From: Candidatus Cloacimonadota bacterium
GTDB taxonomy: Bacteria > Cloacimonadota > Cloacimonadia > Cloacimonadales > Cloacimonadaceae
Assembly (NCBI GenBank): GCA_023230025.1
Contig: JALNYD010000054.1
Coordinates: forward strand, 1 to 12,537
Length of the DNA: 12,537 nucleotides
Direction of reading: 5' to 3'
Shown: positions 5,382 through 11,545 of the stretch, one piece after another
Numbering within the stretch: position 1 is the stretch's first letter
How the letters are laid out: every line of letters begins with the position of its first letter
Notes under the pieces: generated by a model
Told to the model about the DNA's origin: nothing
Databases searched by the model: none
The model's input: the letters and a program-made list of their open reading frames with translations, nothing else
Translations under genes and position numbers: made by a program

Positions 5382-7203
5382 TGTCATTGTAATCGGCGCC
5401 GGGCATGCTGGCATCGAAGCCGCTTTGGCAGCAGCCAGACGCGGTTTCCAGACCGCTCTCTTTACCATCAAACTGGAGGCCATCGGCAGAATGAGCTGCA
5501 ATCCCTCCATCGGTGGCCCCGCCAAAGGGCATCTTACCCGTGAGATTGATGCTCTGGGGGGAGAAATGGCACGTGTGGCAGATCTTAGCGGCATTCACTT
5601 TCGCATGCTCAACCGCAAAAAAGGACCTGCTGTGTGGGCTCCCCGAGCTCAAAATGACCGGGCACAATATTCCATGCTTATGCGAGAGGCAATCGAATCC
5701 ACTGCAAATCTTGAATTGATCGAGGCCAATATCGCTGCACTACTCGTTGATAAAGGAAGCATTTCTGGTTGCGTCAGTCAAATCGGCAGGCAATACTTTG
5801 CTCCCAAACTGATTATCGCCAGCGGAACTTTTCTGAAAGGTAAAATACACATAGGTTCCACTTCCTTCAGCGGAGGACGCAGTGGTGAACCATCATCAGA
5901 TGGGCTTTCAGAAAGCCTGAGCACACTTGGGATGAAGGTTTTGCGCTTCAAGACCGGCACTCCACCCAGAGTAGATCTTGATAGTTTGGACTACAGTGCT
6001 CTGGAAGCCCAGGATGGCGATGATGATCCCCGCGGATTCTCTTTCTATCGCAATATACAAGTGAAGAACCTGGCCAGATGTTATCTCAGTAGAACCACCT
6101 CTGAAACCCATGCCATTATCAAGCAGCATATCAAGGAATCCGCACTCTATTCGGGTATTATTCAGGGTATTGGACCGCGCTATTGCCCCTCCATTGAGGA
6201 TAAGATCGTCAAGTTTCCGGATCGTGACAGTCACCAAATCTTCATCGAACCTGAAGGACTGCATACTCATGAAGGCTACGTAAATGGAGTGTCCACCAGT
6301 TTGCCTGCCCATGTACAGGAACAGATCGTGCATAGTATTCCGGGGCTGGAGCAAGCCCGAATCATGCGTTATGCCTACGCCATTGAATATGACTATGTGG
6401 ATCCCTCCGAGCTCAAGCCCACTCTGGAATGCAAGAAGATCTCCGGCTTGTACCTGGCGGGTCAGATCAACGGCACTTCGGGCTATGAGGAAGCTGCGGC
6501 GCAGGGGCTTTTGGCAGGAATCAATGCCACTCTGGCGCTGGAAGGCAAGGAACCCATAATCCTTTCCCGCTCTGAAGCCTATATCGGAGTTCTGATCGAC
6601 GATCTGGTAACCAAAGGCACCAATGAGCCATACCGGATGTTTACCTCGCGGGCTGAATATCGCTTGCTGCTGAGGCAGGATAATGCCGATGAACGCCTGA
6701 TGCCATTGGGATATGAGCTTGGTCTGGTATCAAATACCCGCTGGCAGGCCTTCCAGAAGATGCAGGAGATCAAAGCCAGAGAAATCAACTATCTGGAGAC
6801 TACCAACAGCAAACAGCATCCTGATCTGAAGGAACCAACCAAGCTGGCACTTCTGCTCAAAAGACCTGATCTGAACCTGCAGGAACTCCGTAAATATGGC
6901 TACGAAATCCCAACTGATTTTGGGCCGGAGATTCAGGAACGTGTGGAGCTGGAAATCAAATATTCTGGCTACCTGATCCGTATGCATGAGGAGTTGGAAC
7001 GCCACCGCAATGCAGAAGACTATGGCATCCCGGAAGATGTAGATTATCACAGTATCAATGCTTTGGCCTATGAAGCACGGGAGAAACTAAGCCGCATCCG
7101 CCCCCGCAGCATCGCTCAGGCCATGCGCATCCCGGGAGTGAACTACACAGATACTTCAGCGCTCTTGATCTGGCTGAAAAAGCATCATCGAGAGCTGAAG
7201 TGA
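5365..7203 (+). CDS. mnmG: tRNA uridine-5-carboxymethylaminomethyl modification enzyme MnmG (GidA)
   Basis: MnmG is an FAD protein that works with MnmE and 5,10-methylene-tetrahydrofolate to put the carboxymethylaminomethyl group on U34 of wobble-reading tRNAs. At 612 residues it is near full family length. The N-terminal FAD site is 'VIVIGAGHAGIEAA' (about 7-20), followed by 'SCNPSIGGPAKGHL'. GidA signature 1 is 'GPRYCPSIEDK', and signature 2 is 'AGQINGTSGYEEAAAQG'. The two functional cysteines (in SCNP and YCPS) are kept, and the C-terminal helical MnmE-binding region ends with 'MRIPGVNYTDTSALLIWL'. An in-frame start at 5320 exists, but the ATG at 5365 gives the normal N-terminus (MQEHYDVIVIG). 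The gene overlaps engB by 17 bases. MnmE is not in the window. Confidence 0.96.
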   Translation: MQEHYDVIVIGAGHAGIEAALAAARRGFQTALFTIKLEAIGRMSCNPSIGGPAKGHLTREIDALGGEMARVADLSGIHFRMLNRKKGPAVWAPRAQNDRAQYSMLMREAIESTANLELIEANIAALLVDKGSISGCVSQIGRQYFAPKLIIASGTFLKGKIHIGSTSFSGGRSGEPSSDGLSESLSTLGMKVLRFKTGTPPRVDLDSLDYSALEAQDGDDDPRGFSFYRNIQVKNLARCYLSRTTSETHAIIKQHIKESALYSGIIQGIGPRYCPSIEDKIVKFPDRDSHQIFIEPEGLHTHEGYVNGVSTSLPAHVQEQIVHSIPGLEQARIMRYAYAIEYDYVDPSELKPTLECKKISGLYLAGQINGTSGYEEAAAQGLLAGINATLALEGKEPIILSRSEAYIGVLIDDLVTKGTNEPYRMFTSRAEYRLLLRQDNADERLMPLGYELGLVSNTRWQAFQKMQEIKAREINYLETTNSKQHPDLKEPTKLALLLKRPDLNLQELRKYGYEIPTDFGPEIQERVELEIKYSGYLIRMHEELERHRNAEDYGIPEDVDYHSINALAYEAREKLSRIRPRSIAQAMRIPGVNYTDTSALLIWLKKHHRELK

Positions 7204-7236
7204 AAAAACATAAGCAAGAGTAAAGGAGAAAGCATC

Positions 7237-7965
7237 ATGAAACATTATGCCGTAATCCCCGCCCGCTATGCTTCTACCCGTTTTCCCGGCAAGCCTTTAG
7301 CCCTGCTTAACGGCAAGCCGATGCTGCAGCACGTGTATGAAAACGTGAGTGCAACAAAACTCTTTGACGAAGTCTTCATCGCTACTGATGACCTGCGCAT
7401 TGCCGCTGCAGGTGAAAGCTTTGGAGCCACAGTAGTAATGACCGATAGCTCTCTGCCCAGCGGTACTGATAGAGTAGCAGCACTCACGGAGATGATGGAG
7501 CCGGATTGCGTGATCATCAACGTCCAGGGAGACGAACCGCTGATCTCCAAAACGCCCCTGGCAGCATTACTGAAAGCCTTTGAAGACAATGATGTGCGGA
7601 TCGCCAGCTTGATGACCCCGCTTGATACTCCCGAAGATCTGAACAATCCCAATATCGTAAAAGTAGTGACCGATACCCGCTCCAATGCCCTGTATTTCTC
7701 ACGCTCAACCATCCCCTTTGATCGAGATGGCAAGGGCAAGGTAAACTATTTCAGGCACATCGGCGTTTATGCTTTTCGCTATGAAGCCCTGCATGAGTTT
7801 GTGGCTTTGAGCCCCGGAATCCTGGAGAACACCGAGAAACTGGAGCAGTTGCGTGCTTTGGAGCATGGCTTGCCCATTCGCATGGTTATCACAGATTATC
7901 AAGGCATCGGTATCGACAGCCCGAATGATCTGCGCAGGGTAGAACAATTTCTGAAGGATATATGA
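7237..7965 (+). CDS. kdsB: 3-deoxy-manno-octulosonate cytidylyltransferase (CMP-Kdo synthetase)
   Basis: KdsB activates Kdo with CTP to give CMP-Kdo for the inner core of lipopolysaccharide, so the cell should have an LPS-bearing outer membrane. The 242 residues match the family. Seen motifs are the nucleotide-binding start 'IPARYASTRFPGKPL' (7-21), 'NVQGDEPLI' (95-103), 'YFRHIGVYAFR' (171-181), 'LENTEKLEQLRALE' (196-209) and 'GIDSPNDL' (225-232). An AAAGGAG site lies 9-10 bases before the ATG. It follows mnmG by 33 bases and precedes the nucleotidase gene by a single base (TGA, T, ATG), so it is part of the same operon. Confidence 0.96.
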   Translation: MKHYAVIPARYASTRFPGKPLALLNGKPMLQHVYENVSATKLFDEVFIATDDLRIAAAGESFGATVVMTDSSLPSGTDRVAALTEMMEPDCVIINVQGDEPLISKTPLAALLKAFEDNDVRIASLMTPLDTPEDLNNPNIVKVVTDTRSNALYFSRSTIPFDRDGKGKVNYFRHIGVYAFRYEALHEFVALSPGILENTEKLEQLRALEHGLPIRMVITDYQGIGIDSPNDLRRVEQFLKDI

Positions 7966-7966
7966 T

Positions 7967-9412
7967 ATGACAAGACAGTTAGTAATCAACACCAGATTCG
8001 TATTCATGGCCCTGTTTATCCTTTCTTACGTAGTCCTGAATGCTGCCCCCCTGAGGATTCTACACACCAATGACAGCCATGCTGCGTATGAACCTGGACG
8101 CAACGGCTTGGGCGGATATCTGGCACTGGAATACCATTTGAATCAGGCTCGGGGAGAAGCTGAAGCATCTCTGTATCTTGATGCCGGAGACATGCAGACT
8201 GGCTCGATCTTCTCTTCCATGGAATATAAAGGGATCAAAGGAGCTGCGATCCTGGAGGTCTTTGATATGTTGAATCTGGATGCTGCAACCCTGGGCAATC
8301 ACGAGTTTGACGTCTCCTATAACCATGCCAAAGCTTTGGTTGATAAAGCCTCCTTCCCCTTCCTGAGCGCTAATATCTTCGAAAGGGATGGCAGCAGCTT
8401 TGGCCGTAGAGAATATGAAATCTTCGAGCGGGGAGAGCTTAGGATCGGTGTGATCGGACTCACCATCGAAAGCCTGCCCCTGCGTGTAAAAGCCGAAAAC
8501 GTAGCTAATCTTGATATTTTGCCCTATAAGGATGCCCTGGAGCGCATACTAACTGAAGTTGACCAAAAGAGTGACCTGATTGTGTTGCTAAGTCATGATG
8601 GTTTTGATGCGGATAGCCTTTTGGCCACCCAACTCGACCACAGGGTGGATATGATCATTGGCGGCCACTCCCATATAGCCATATCTGAGCCATATCAGGT
8701 GAATGGCATCTATATCCTTTCCACCGGCAGTCATCTGCAGGCCCTGGGTATTGCGGATCTGGAAGTGGAGAATGATCAAATTGTCAGCTTTGCCAGCCAG
8801 CTTCTTCCCCTCATCGCCGCTCCAGTTGATTACTACAGCGAGCTGGGGGATTTTCTGAAGCTCAACATTGGAGATTTGGAAACCAGGCTTGCCAAGCTTG
8901 CCGGAACACTTCCCTATGATTTCGAGGTGGATAAGTTCCGGGTAACTCCGGGTTCACAGTGGATAGCCGATGCGCTGCTGGCGCAGTATCCTTCGGCAGA
9001 GATTTCCTTCATCAACAATGGCGGATTGCGCAAACACCTCCCCGCGGGTGAAGTTAGCTTGCGAGATCTCCATGAATACATCCCATTTGGCAACACAGTA
9101 GCTTTCTTTGAATGCAGCGGGGAGGACATCCTTCGCGCCTTGGCGATCAACCGCCAGAATGCCATTGATAAACCGTATGATATCATGAGTTCTTCAATTG
9201 AGGGTTGGGCAGAAGCTCCTCTGGAGATTTCACTGATAAGGGTGAATGGGCAGAATCTGGAGCTGAACCGCACTTATCGCGTGGTTTCCCACGATTACAT
9301 CATCAGTCAATGGGATAAATACCTGGGCTTTGTGCCTAAGAATGCCTGGGATAGCGGTGATCTATTCCTGGATGCCATCATCAACCAGGTAGAGCTGCAA
9401 CTGAGCGATTAA
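7967..9412 (+). CDS. Secreted 5'-nucleotidase / UshA-family metallophosphoesterase
   Basis: This 481-residue protein has a signal peptide ('FVFMALFILSYVVLNA', cleavage near residue 26) and then the two-domain layout of UshA-type nucleotidases. Metal-binding motifs of the catalytic domain are all present: 'HTNDSH' (33-38), 'DAGDMQTG' (72-79), 'GNHEFD' (110-115), 'LSHDG' (208-212) and 'GGHSH' (232-236). The C-terminal substrate domain (about 320-481) shows 'NNGGLRKHLPAGEVSLRDL' and 'YIPFGNTV'. It probably hydrolyses nucleotides or related phosphates in the periplasm. The exact substrate (AMP, UDP-sugar, 2',3'-cyclic nucleotide) cannot be told from the sequence. It has no C-terminal sorting domain, unlike the first gene of the window. 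It is the last gene of the plus-strand run, ending about 31 bases before a strong terminator. Confidence 0.93.
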   Translation: MTRQLVINTRFVFMALFILSYVVLNAAPLRILHTNDSHAAYEPGRNGLGGYLALEYHLNQARGEAEASLYLDAGDMQTGSIFSSMEYKGIKGAAILEVFDMLNLDAATLGNHEFDVSYNHAKALVDKASFPFLSANIFERDGSSFGRREYEIFERGELRIGVIGLTIESLPLRVKAENVANLDILPYKDALERILTEVDQKSDLIVLLSHDGFDADSLLATQLDHRVDMIIGGHSHIAISEPYQVNGIYILSTGSHLQALGIADLEVENDQIVSFASQLLPLIAAPVDYYSELGDFLKLNIGDLETRLAKLAGTLPYDFEVDKFRVTPGSQWIADALLAQYPSAEISFINNGGLRKHLPAGEVSLRDLHEYIPFGNTVAFFECSGEDILRALAINRQNAIDKPYDIMSSSIEGWAEAPLEISLIRVNGQNLELNRTYRVVSHDYIISQWDKYLGFVPKNAWDSGDLFLDAIINQVELQLSD

Positions 9413-9443
9413 TAGCCACCCACTACAGATTTCAGGATAATCG

Positions 9444-9476
9444 ACAAAGCCATGGAGGAGTCTTCCATGGCTTTGT
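9444..9476. terminator. Bidirectional terminator between convergent operons
   Basis: ACAAAGCCATGGA (9444-9456) and TCCATGGCTTTGT (9464-9476) form a perfect 13-base-pair stem around a 7-base loop. T-rich sequence follows on the plus strand (TTTGTTCTGGTTTATT), and TTTGT followed by AT-rich sequence on the minus strand. It sits between the stop of the nucleotidase gene (9412) and the stop of the Spy-like gene (9500), so it can serve both converging transcripts. Confidence 0.85.
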
Positions 9477-9499
9477 TCTGGTTTATTGCTGAGGAGGGA

Positions 9500-10060
9500 T
9501 TACTTTCTGTTTTTGAACTTTCTTTCTCCGTCACAGTCATCACAATCATCACATTCGTGTTTCCGTTCCCCCATTCCAGGGGCACGGCGATTGCCACGAG
9601 CACTGCGGAATTGATGCGGATTATCGGCCGCACCCATACCCATCATCATGGGCATGTTCTTCTTCATGAGCTCTTTCTGTTCCTTTGTTAGTTCTTTCAT
9701 ATGGGCAGCCATAAGATCCACGCGGGCATTCTTGAGCTGCAGTTGCTTATTAACTATCTGTTGATTAAGTTCCTTGACGCGTTTGATGTTTTCGGATTGC
9801 ATTGCTTCGGCAACATCCATGCGGAGATTCCTGATCTCGGCGGTTATGGTATTTTCCTGTTTCTGGAAGGTAGTTCTGGCTTCCTGGAACTTCTTCATCT
9901 GAGCATCAGTGAGCTTGAGCTCTTCCATGCAAGCAGCCATCGGGTGTGCGGAACGCATGTTTTCGGCTTTGGGCATGGCATGGTGTTTCATCTGCATTTG
10001 GGCTGGCAGTGCTACTGCAAGCAGGAGCAGGCTAAGGCTTATCAGTAATATCTTTCTCAT
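9500..10060 (-). CDS. Spy/CpxP-like periplasmic protein, Met/His-rich, with Cys-Asp tail
   Basis: This 186-residue protein starts with a clear signal peptide ('KILLISLSLLLLAVALPA', cleavage near 20). The mature N-terminus is rich in Met and His ('QMQMKHHAMP'). A long helical region then holds two LTxxQ-type motifs, 'LTDAQ' (50-54) and 'LTKEQ' (124-128), the mark of the Spy/CpxP/ZraP family of periplasmic chaperones and metal-linked sensors. After it come 'MPMMMGMG' (136-143) and a tail with three evenly spaced cysteines, 'CDDCDDCD' (Cys170, 173, 176), then a basic end. Met, His and Cys-Asp clusters suggest binding of soft metals such as copper, but this is inference. It is the last gene of the minus-strand operon, overlaps its upstream neighbour by 29 bases and has its own AGGAG site. 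Its start is well fixed by the signal peptide. Confidence 0.8.
   Translation of the reverse strand: MRKILLISLSLLLLAVALPAQMQMKHHAMPKAENMRSAHPMAACMEELKLTDAQMKKFQEARTTFQKQENTITAEIRNLRMDVAEAMQSENIKRVKELNQQIVNKQLQLKNARVDLMAAHMKELTKEQKELMKKNMPMMMGMGAADNPHQFRSARGNRRAPGMGERKHECDDCDDCDGERKFKNRK
9531..9557. repeat. Three tandem 9-base units encoding the Cys-Asp-Asp tail
   Basis: Three consecutive 9-base units beginning TCACA (9531, 9540, 9549) encode, on the minus strand, the repeated Cys-Asp-Asp unit of the Spy-like protein. The second and third units differ at a few bases. Slippage could change the number of units between strains. Confidence 0.6.
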
Positions 10061-10499
10061 GTTTGGATCTCCTGTCTTTAATGTGTCGTTTGAAGTTTGT
10101 CATAAACTCAATGCGCTTCCCAAAGTATTCATCTGCCTCGCTTGCTGTCATTTGCCGGCGGGATTCGAGAAGTTTCTCCCCCAATCTGCGCTCCAGCATA
10201 CCCTGAGTTACGATGCTTGAATCCATCAGGGCTTTGACATACAGCTCGTCAAAGGGATCTTTGCGAAGCTCTTGCATCAAGAGTAACTTGTTTTGGTTAA
10301 ATTGTTCGTGGATTTTGCTGATCTCCGGATCAGGTCTGTGTTTAGCAAAGCGATCTGGGAACTTGAGACCTTCCTTTCTGTCAGCTCTGTGAAAAGGATG
10401 TGGGGGGCGGTGAACCCTGAGCCAGAATAATCCACCCAGAACGGCAAGATTAAAGGCCAGAGAGATGAACAGCAGGATCAGGATGCTTCTTTTACTCAT
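10032..10499 (-). CDS. Membrane-anchored CnrX/ZraP-like putative metal or stress sensor
   Basis: This 155-residue protein has one N-terminal membrane helix (about 6-28, 'ILILLFISLAFNLAVLGGLF') with a positive start. A mostly helical periplasmic domain follows. The stretch after the membrane is rich in His and Pro ('VHRPPHPFHRADR', 'KHRPDPEISKIHEQF'). The rest reads as an amphipathic four-helix hairpin of the type seen in the CnrX/ZraP 'metal_resist' proteins, with 'YFGKRIEFMTNFKRHI' near the end. Sequence identity within this family is low, so the assignment rests on layout, length and position. The ATG overlaps the anti-sigma stop by 8 bases, and its 3' end overlaps the Spy-like gene by 29 bases. 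In the Cupriavidus CnrYXH system a sensor like this releases the sigma factor by acting on the anti-sigma factor; the same role is inferred here. Confidence 0.65.
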   Translation of the reverse strand: MSKRSILILLFISLAFNLAVLGGLFWLRVHRPPHPFHRADRKEGLKFPDRFAKHRPDPEISKIHEQFNQNKLLLMQELRKDPFDELYVKALMDSSIVTQGMLERRLGEKLLESRRQMTASEADEYFGKRIEFMTNFKRHIKDRRSKHEKDITDKP

Positions 10500-10902
10500 C
10501 GTAAGTCACCACCATTAATGAGTTTTCACCAAAAAGCGTAGTGCTGCTTTCATTCTCGGTCAGGTTCTGATAATCGCCATATCCCCGATAACCCACCAGG
10601 GTACCGGCAGTGATGCTCAGAACAAGGCAAAGTGAAGCTGCCGCCATGGATAGGCGAAACTTGCGCAACTCGGTTGAACGGTTTCTTTTGGGCAGGGCAG
10701 TCATTACCAAATGATGCAACTGGGGAGGGAAATCTGGATTACTCAATTGCTGCAGACCGGTCTGCAGAAGTTGGTATTCCTGATATAGACTGGTACAGAA
10801 GGGACAGCGCTGAAGATGCTTCTGCAGCTTGGCATCAAGGCTGGGTCTAAGCTCGTTATCAAGCTTTTGACTGATCAGGTGTTCGGCTGTGTGGCATCTC
10901 AT
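10492..10902 (-). CDS. Zinc-finger (zf-HC2) transmembrane anti-sigma factor
   Basis: This 136-residue protein has the usual plan of an ECF anti-sigma factor. The cytoplasmic N-terminal domain carries the HxxxCxxC motif 'KHLQRCPFC' (His29, Cys33, Cys36) with a further Cys3, as in ZAS-type anti-sigma factors. It is followed by a linker with basic residues, a single membrane helix (about 84-105, 'LSMAAASLCLVLSITAGTL') and a short periplasmic tail of about 30 residues. It would hold the sigma factor encoded just upstream at the membrane until a signal arrives. An AAAGGAG site lies 8 bases before the ATG at 10902. The gap to the sigma gene is 40 bases, and the stop overlaps the sensor gene by 8 bases. 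The short periplasmic tail suggests that signals come through the partner sensor rather than a large own domain. Confidence 0.85.
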   Translation of the reverse strand: MRCHTAEHLISQKLDNELRPSLDAKLQKHLQRCPFCTSLYQEYQLLQTGLQQLSNPDFPPQLHHLVMTALPKRNRSTELRKFRLSMAAASLCLVLSITAGTLVGYRGYGDYQNLTENESSTTLFGENSLMVVTYDE

Positions 10903-10942
10903 CTGTCTTCTCCTTTAAGAATTGAAGCATAATCGCTTCTGA

Positions 10943-11440
10943 TCATACTACCCCCTTGTCTTTTCTTTCCTGCATGATTTTTTTGCGGAGGATCCGTTTC
11001 GCTCTCACCAAAAGGGATTCCACCGCTTTGACGCTAATCCCGAGAGTTTCGGAAATCTCCTTATAGGACATCTTTTCAAAATATTGCAATTGGATCACCG
11101 CTGCCAGGCGAGGCGGCAAGCCGGATATGGCTGTGTGCAGATCGCTGTAATCCGGTTCCTCGGGTGGCGAGGGTTGAGGCAGATTTTTGAACTTCTCCGT
11201 ATCCAATGTGATATAACGGCTTTTCTGTTTTAGAAAAGTCATGGCTTTGTTGTGGGCAATGCGATAGACATAGGATAAAGCTGTGGGCTCTTCGATGCGT
11301 TCGAAGTGTTCATAAACAGAGATAAAGACCGCCTGCACGAGGTCCATGGCGTCGTGTTCATTGGCTGTGAGGCCAATCAGATAACGGTATATCCGCTGTT
11401 CATGGCTGGACAGGAAACTCTCAAAAAGCTCTTTCTTCAT
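10943..11440 (-). CDS. ECF-type RNA polymerase sigma factor (sigma-70 family, RpoE-like)
   Basis: At 165 residues this has the normal length of an ECF sigma factor, with only regions 2 and 4. Region 2 (about 14-72) shows 'DLVQAVFISVYEHFERI' and 'YRIAHNKAMTFLKQK'. Region 4 (about 105-155) shows 'GLPPRLAAVIQLQYFEKMSY' and the helix-turn-helix 'KEISETLGISVKAVESLLVR'. It directs RNA polymerase to a small set of envelope- or metal-stress promoters, probably including its own operon. The anti-sigma factor lies 40 bases downstream. No good Shine-Dalgarno sequence precedes the ATG at 11440 (the upstream bases are AT-rich), so translation may be weak or the start may lie elsewhere. A promoter candidate lies at 11460-11487. 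Confidence 0.9.
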   Translation of the reverse strand: MKKELFESFLSSHEQRIYRYLIGLTANEHDAMDLVQAVFISVYEHFERIEEPTALSYVYRIAHNKAMTFLKQKSRYITLDTEKFKNLPQPSPPEEPDYSDLHTAISGLPPRLAAVIQLQYFEKMSYKEISETLGISVKAVESLLVRAKRILRKKIMQERKDKGVV

Positions 11441-11459
11441 CTATATGATACCGCTAAAT

Positions 11460-11487
11460 ATACTAAGCTGAAGCTGGATCCCTGCAA
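11460..11487 (-). promoter_or_regulatory. Candidate promoter of the sigma factor operon
   Basis: On the minus strand TTGCAG (11487-11482) and TAGTAT (11465-11460) are 16 bases apart, about 20 bases before the sigma ATG. The -10 word is the same TAGTAT as at the iscR-like promoter. An ECF-type self-promoter could lie in the same region but I could not recognise one. Confidence 0.4.
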
Positions 11488-11545
11488 GCCTAAACTAATT
11501 ATCACCCTTTTTCAGTGAGCCAAAAAAGATGCTTGACTTTGGAGC

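Noticed and set aside
5908..6354. Minus-strand open frame of 148 codons
   Set aside because: Antisense to the core of mnmG, with no family resemblance.
7266..7739. Minus-strand open frame of 157 codons
   Set aside because: Antisense to kdsB; low-complexity Ser-rich translation typical of a shadow frame.
9452..9691. Plus-strand open frame of 79 codons starting inside the terminator stem
   Set aside because: It begins in the terminator stem-loop and runs antisense to the Spy-like gene; the hydrophobic look comes from the complement of that gene.
9701..10048. Plus-strand open frame of 115 codons
   Set aside because: Antisense to the Spy-like gene, whose signal peptide and LTxxQ motifs show the real strand.
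11533..11538. TTGACT as a -35 box for the LolC/LolE-type gene
   Set aside because: The matching -10 position would fall inside the coding sequence and reads poorly (AAGATG).
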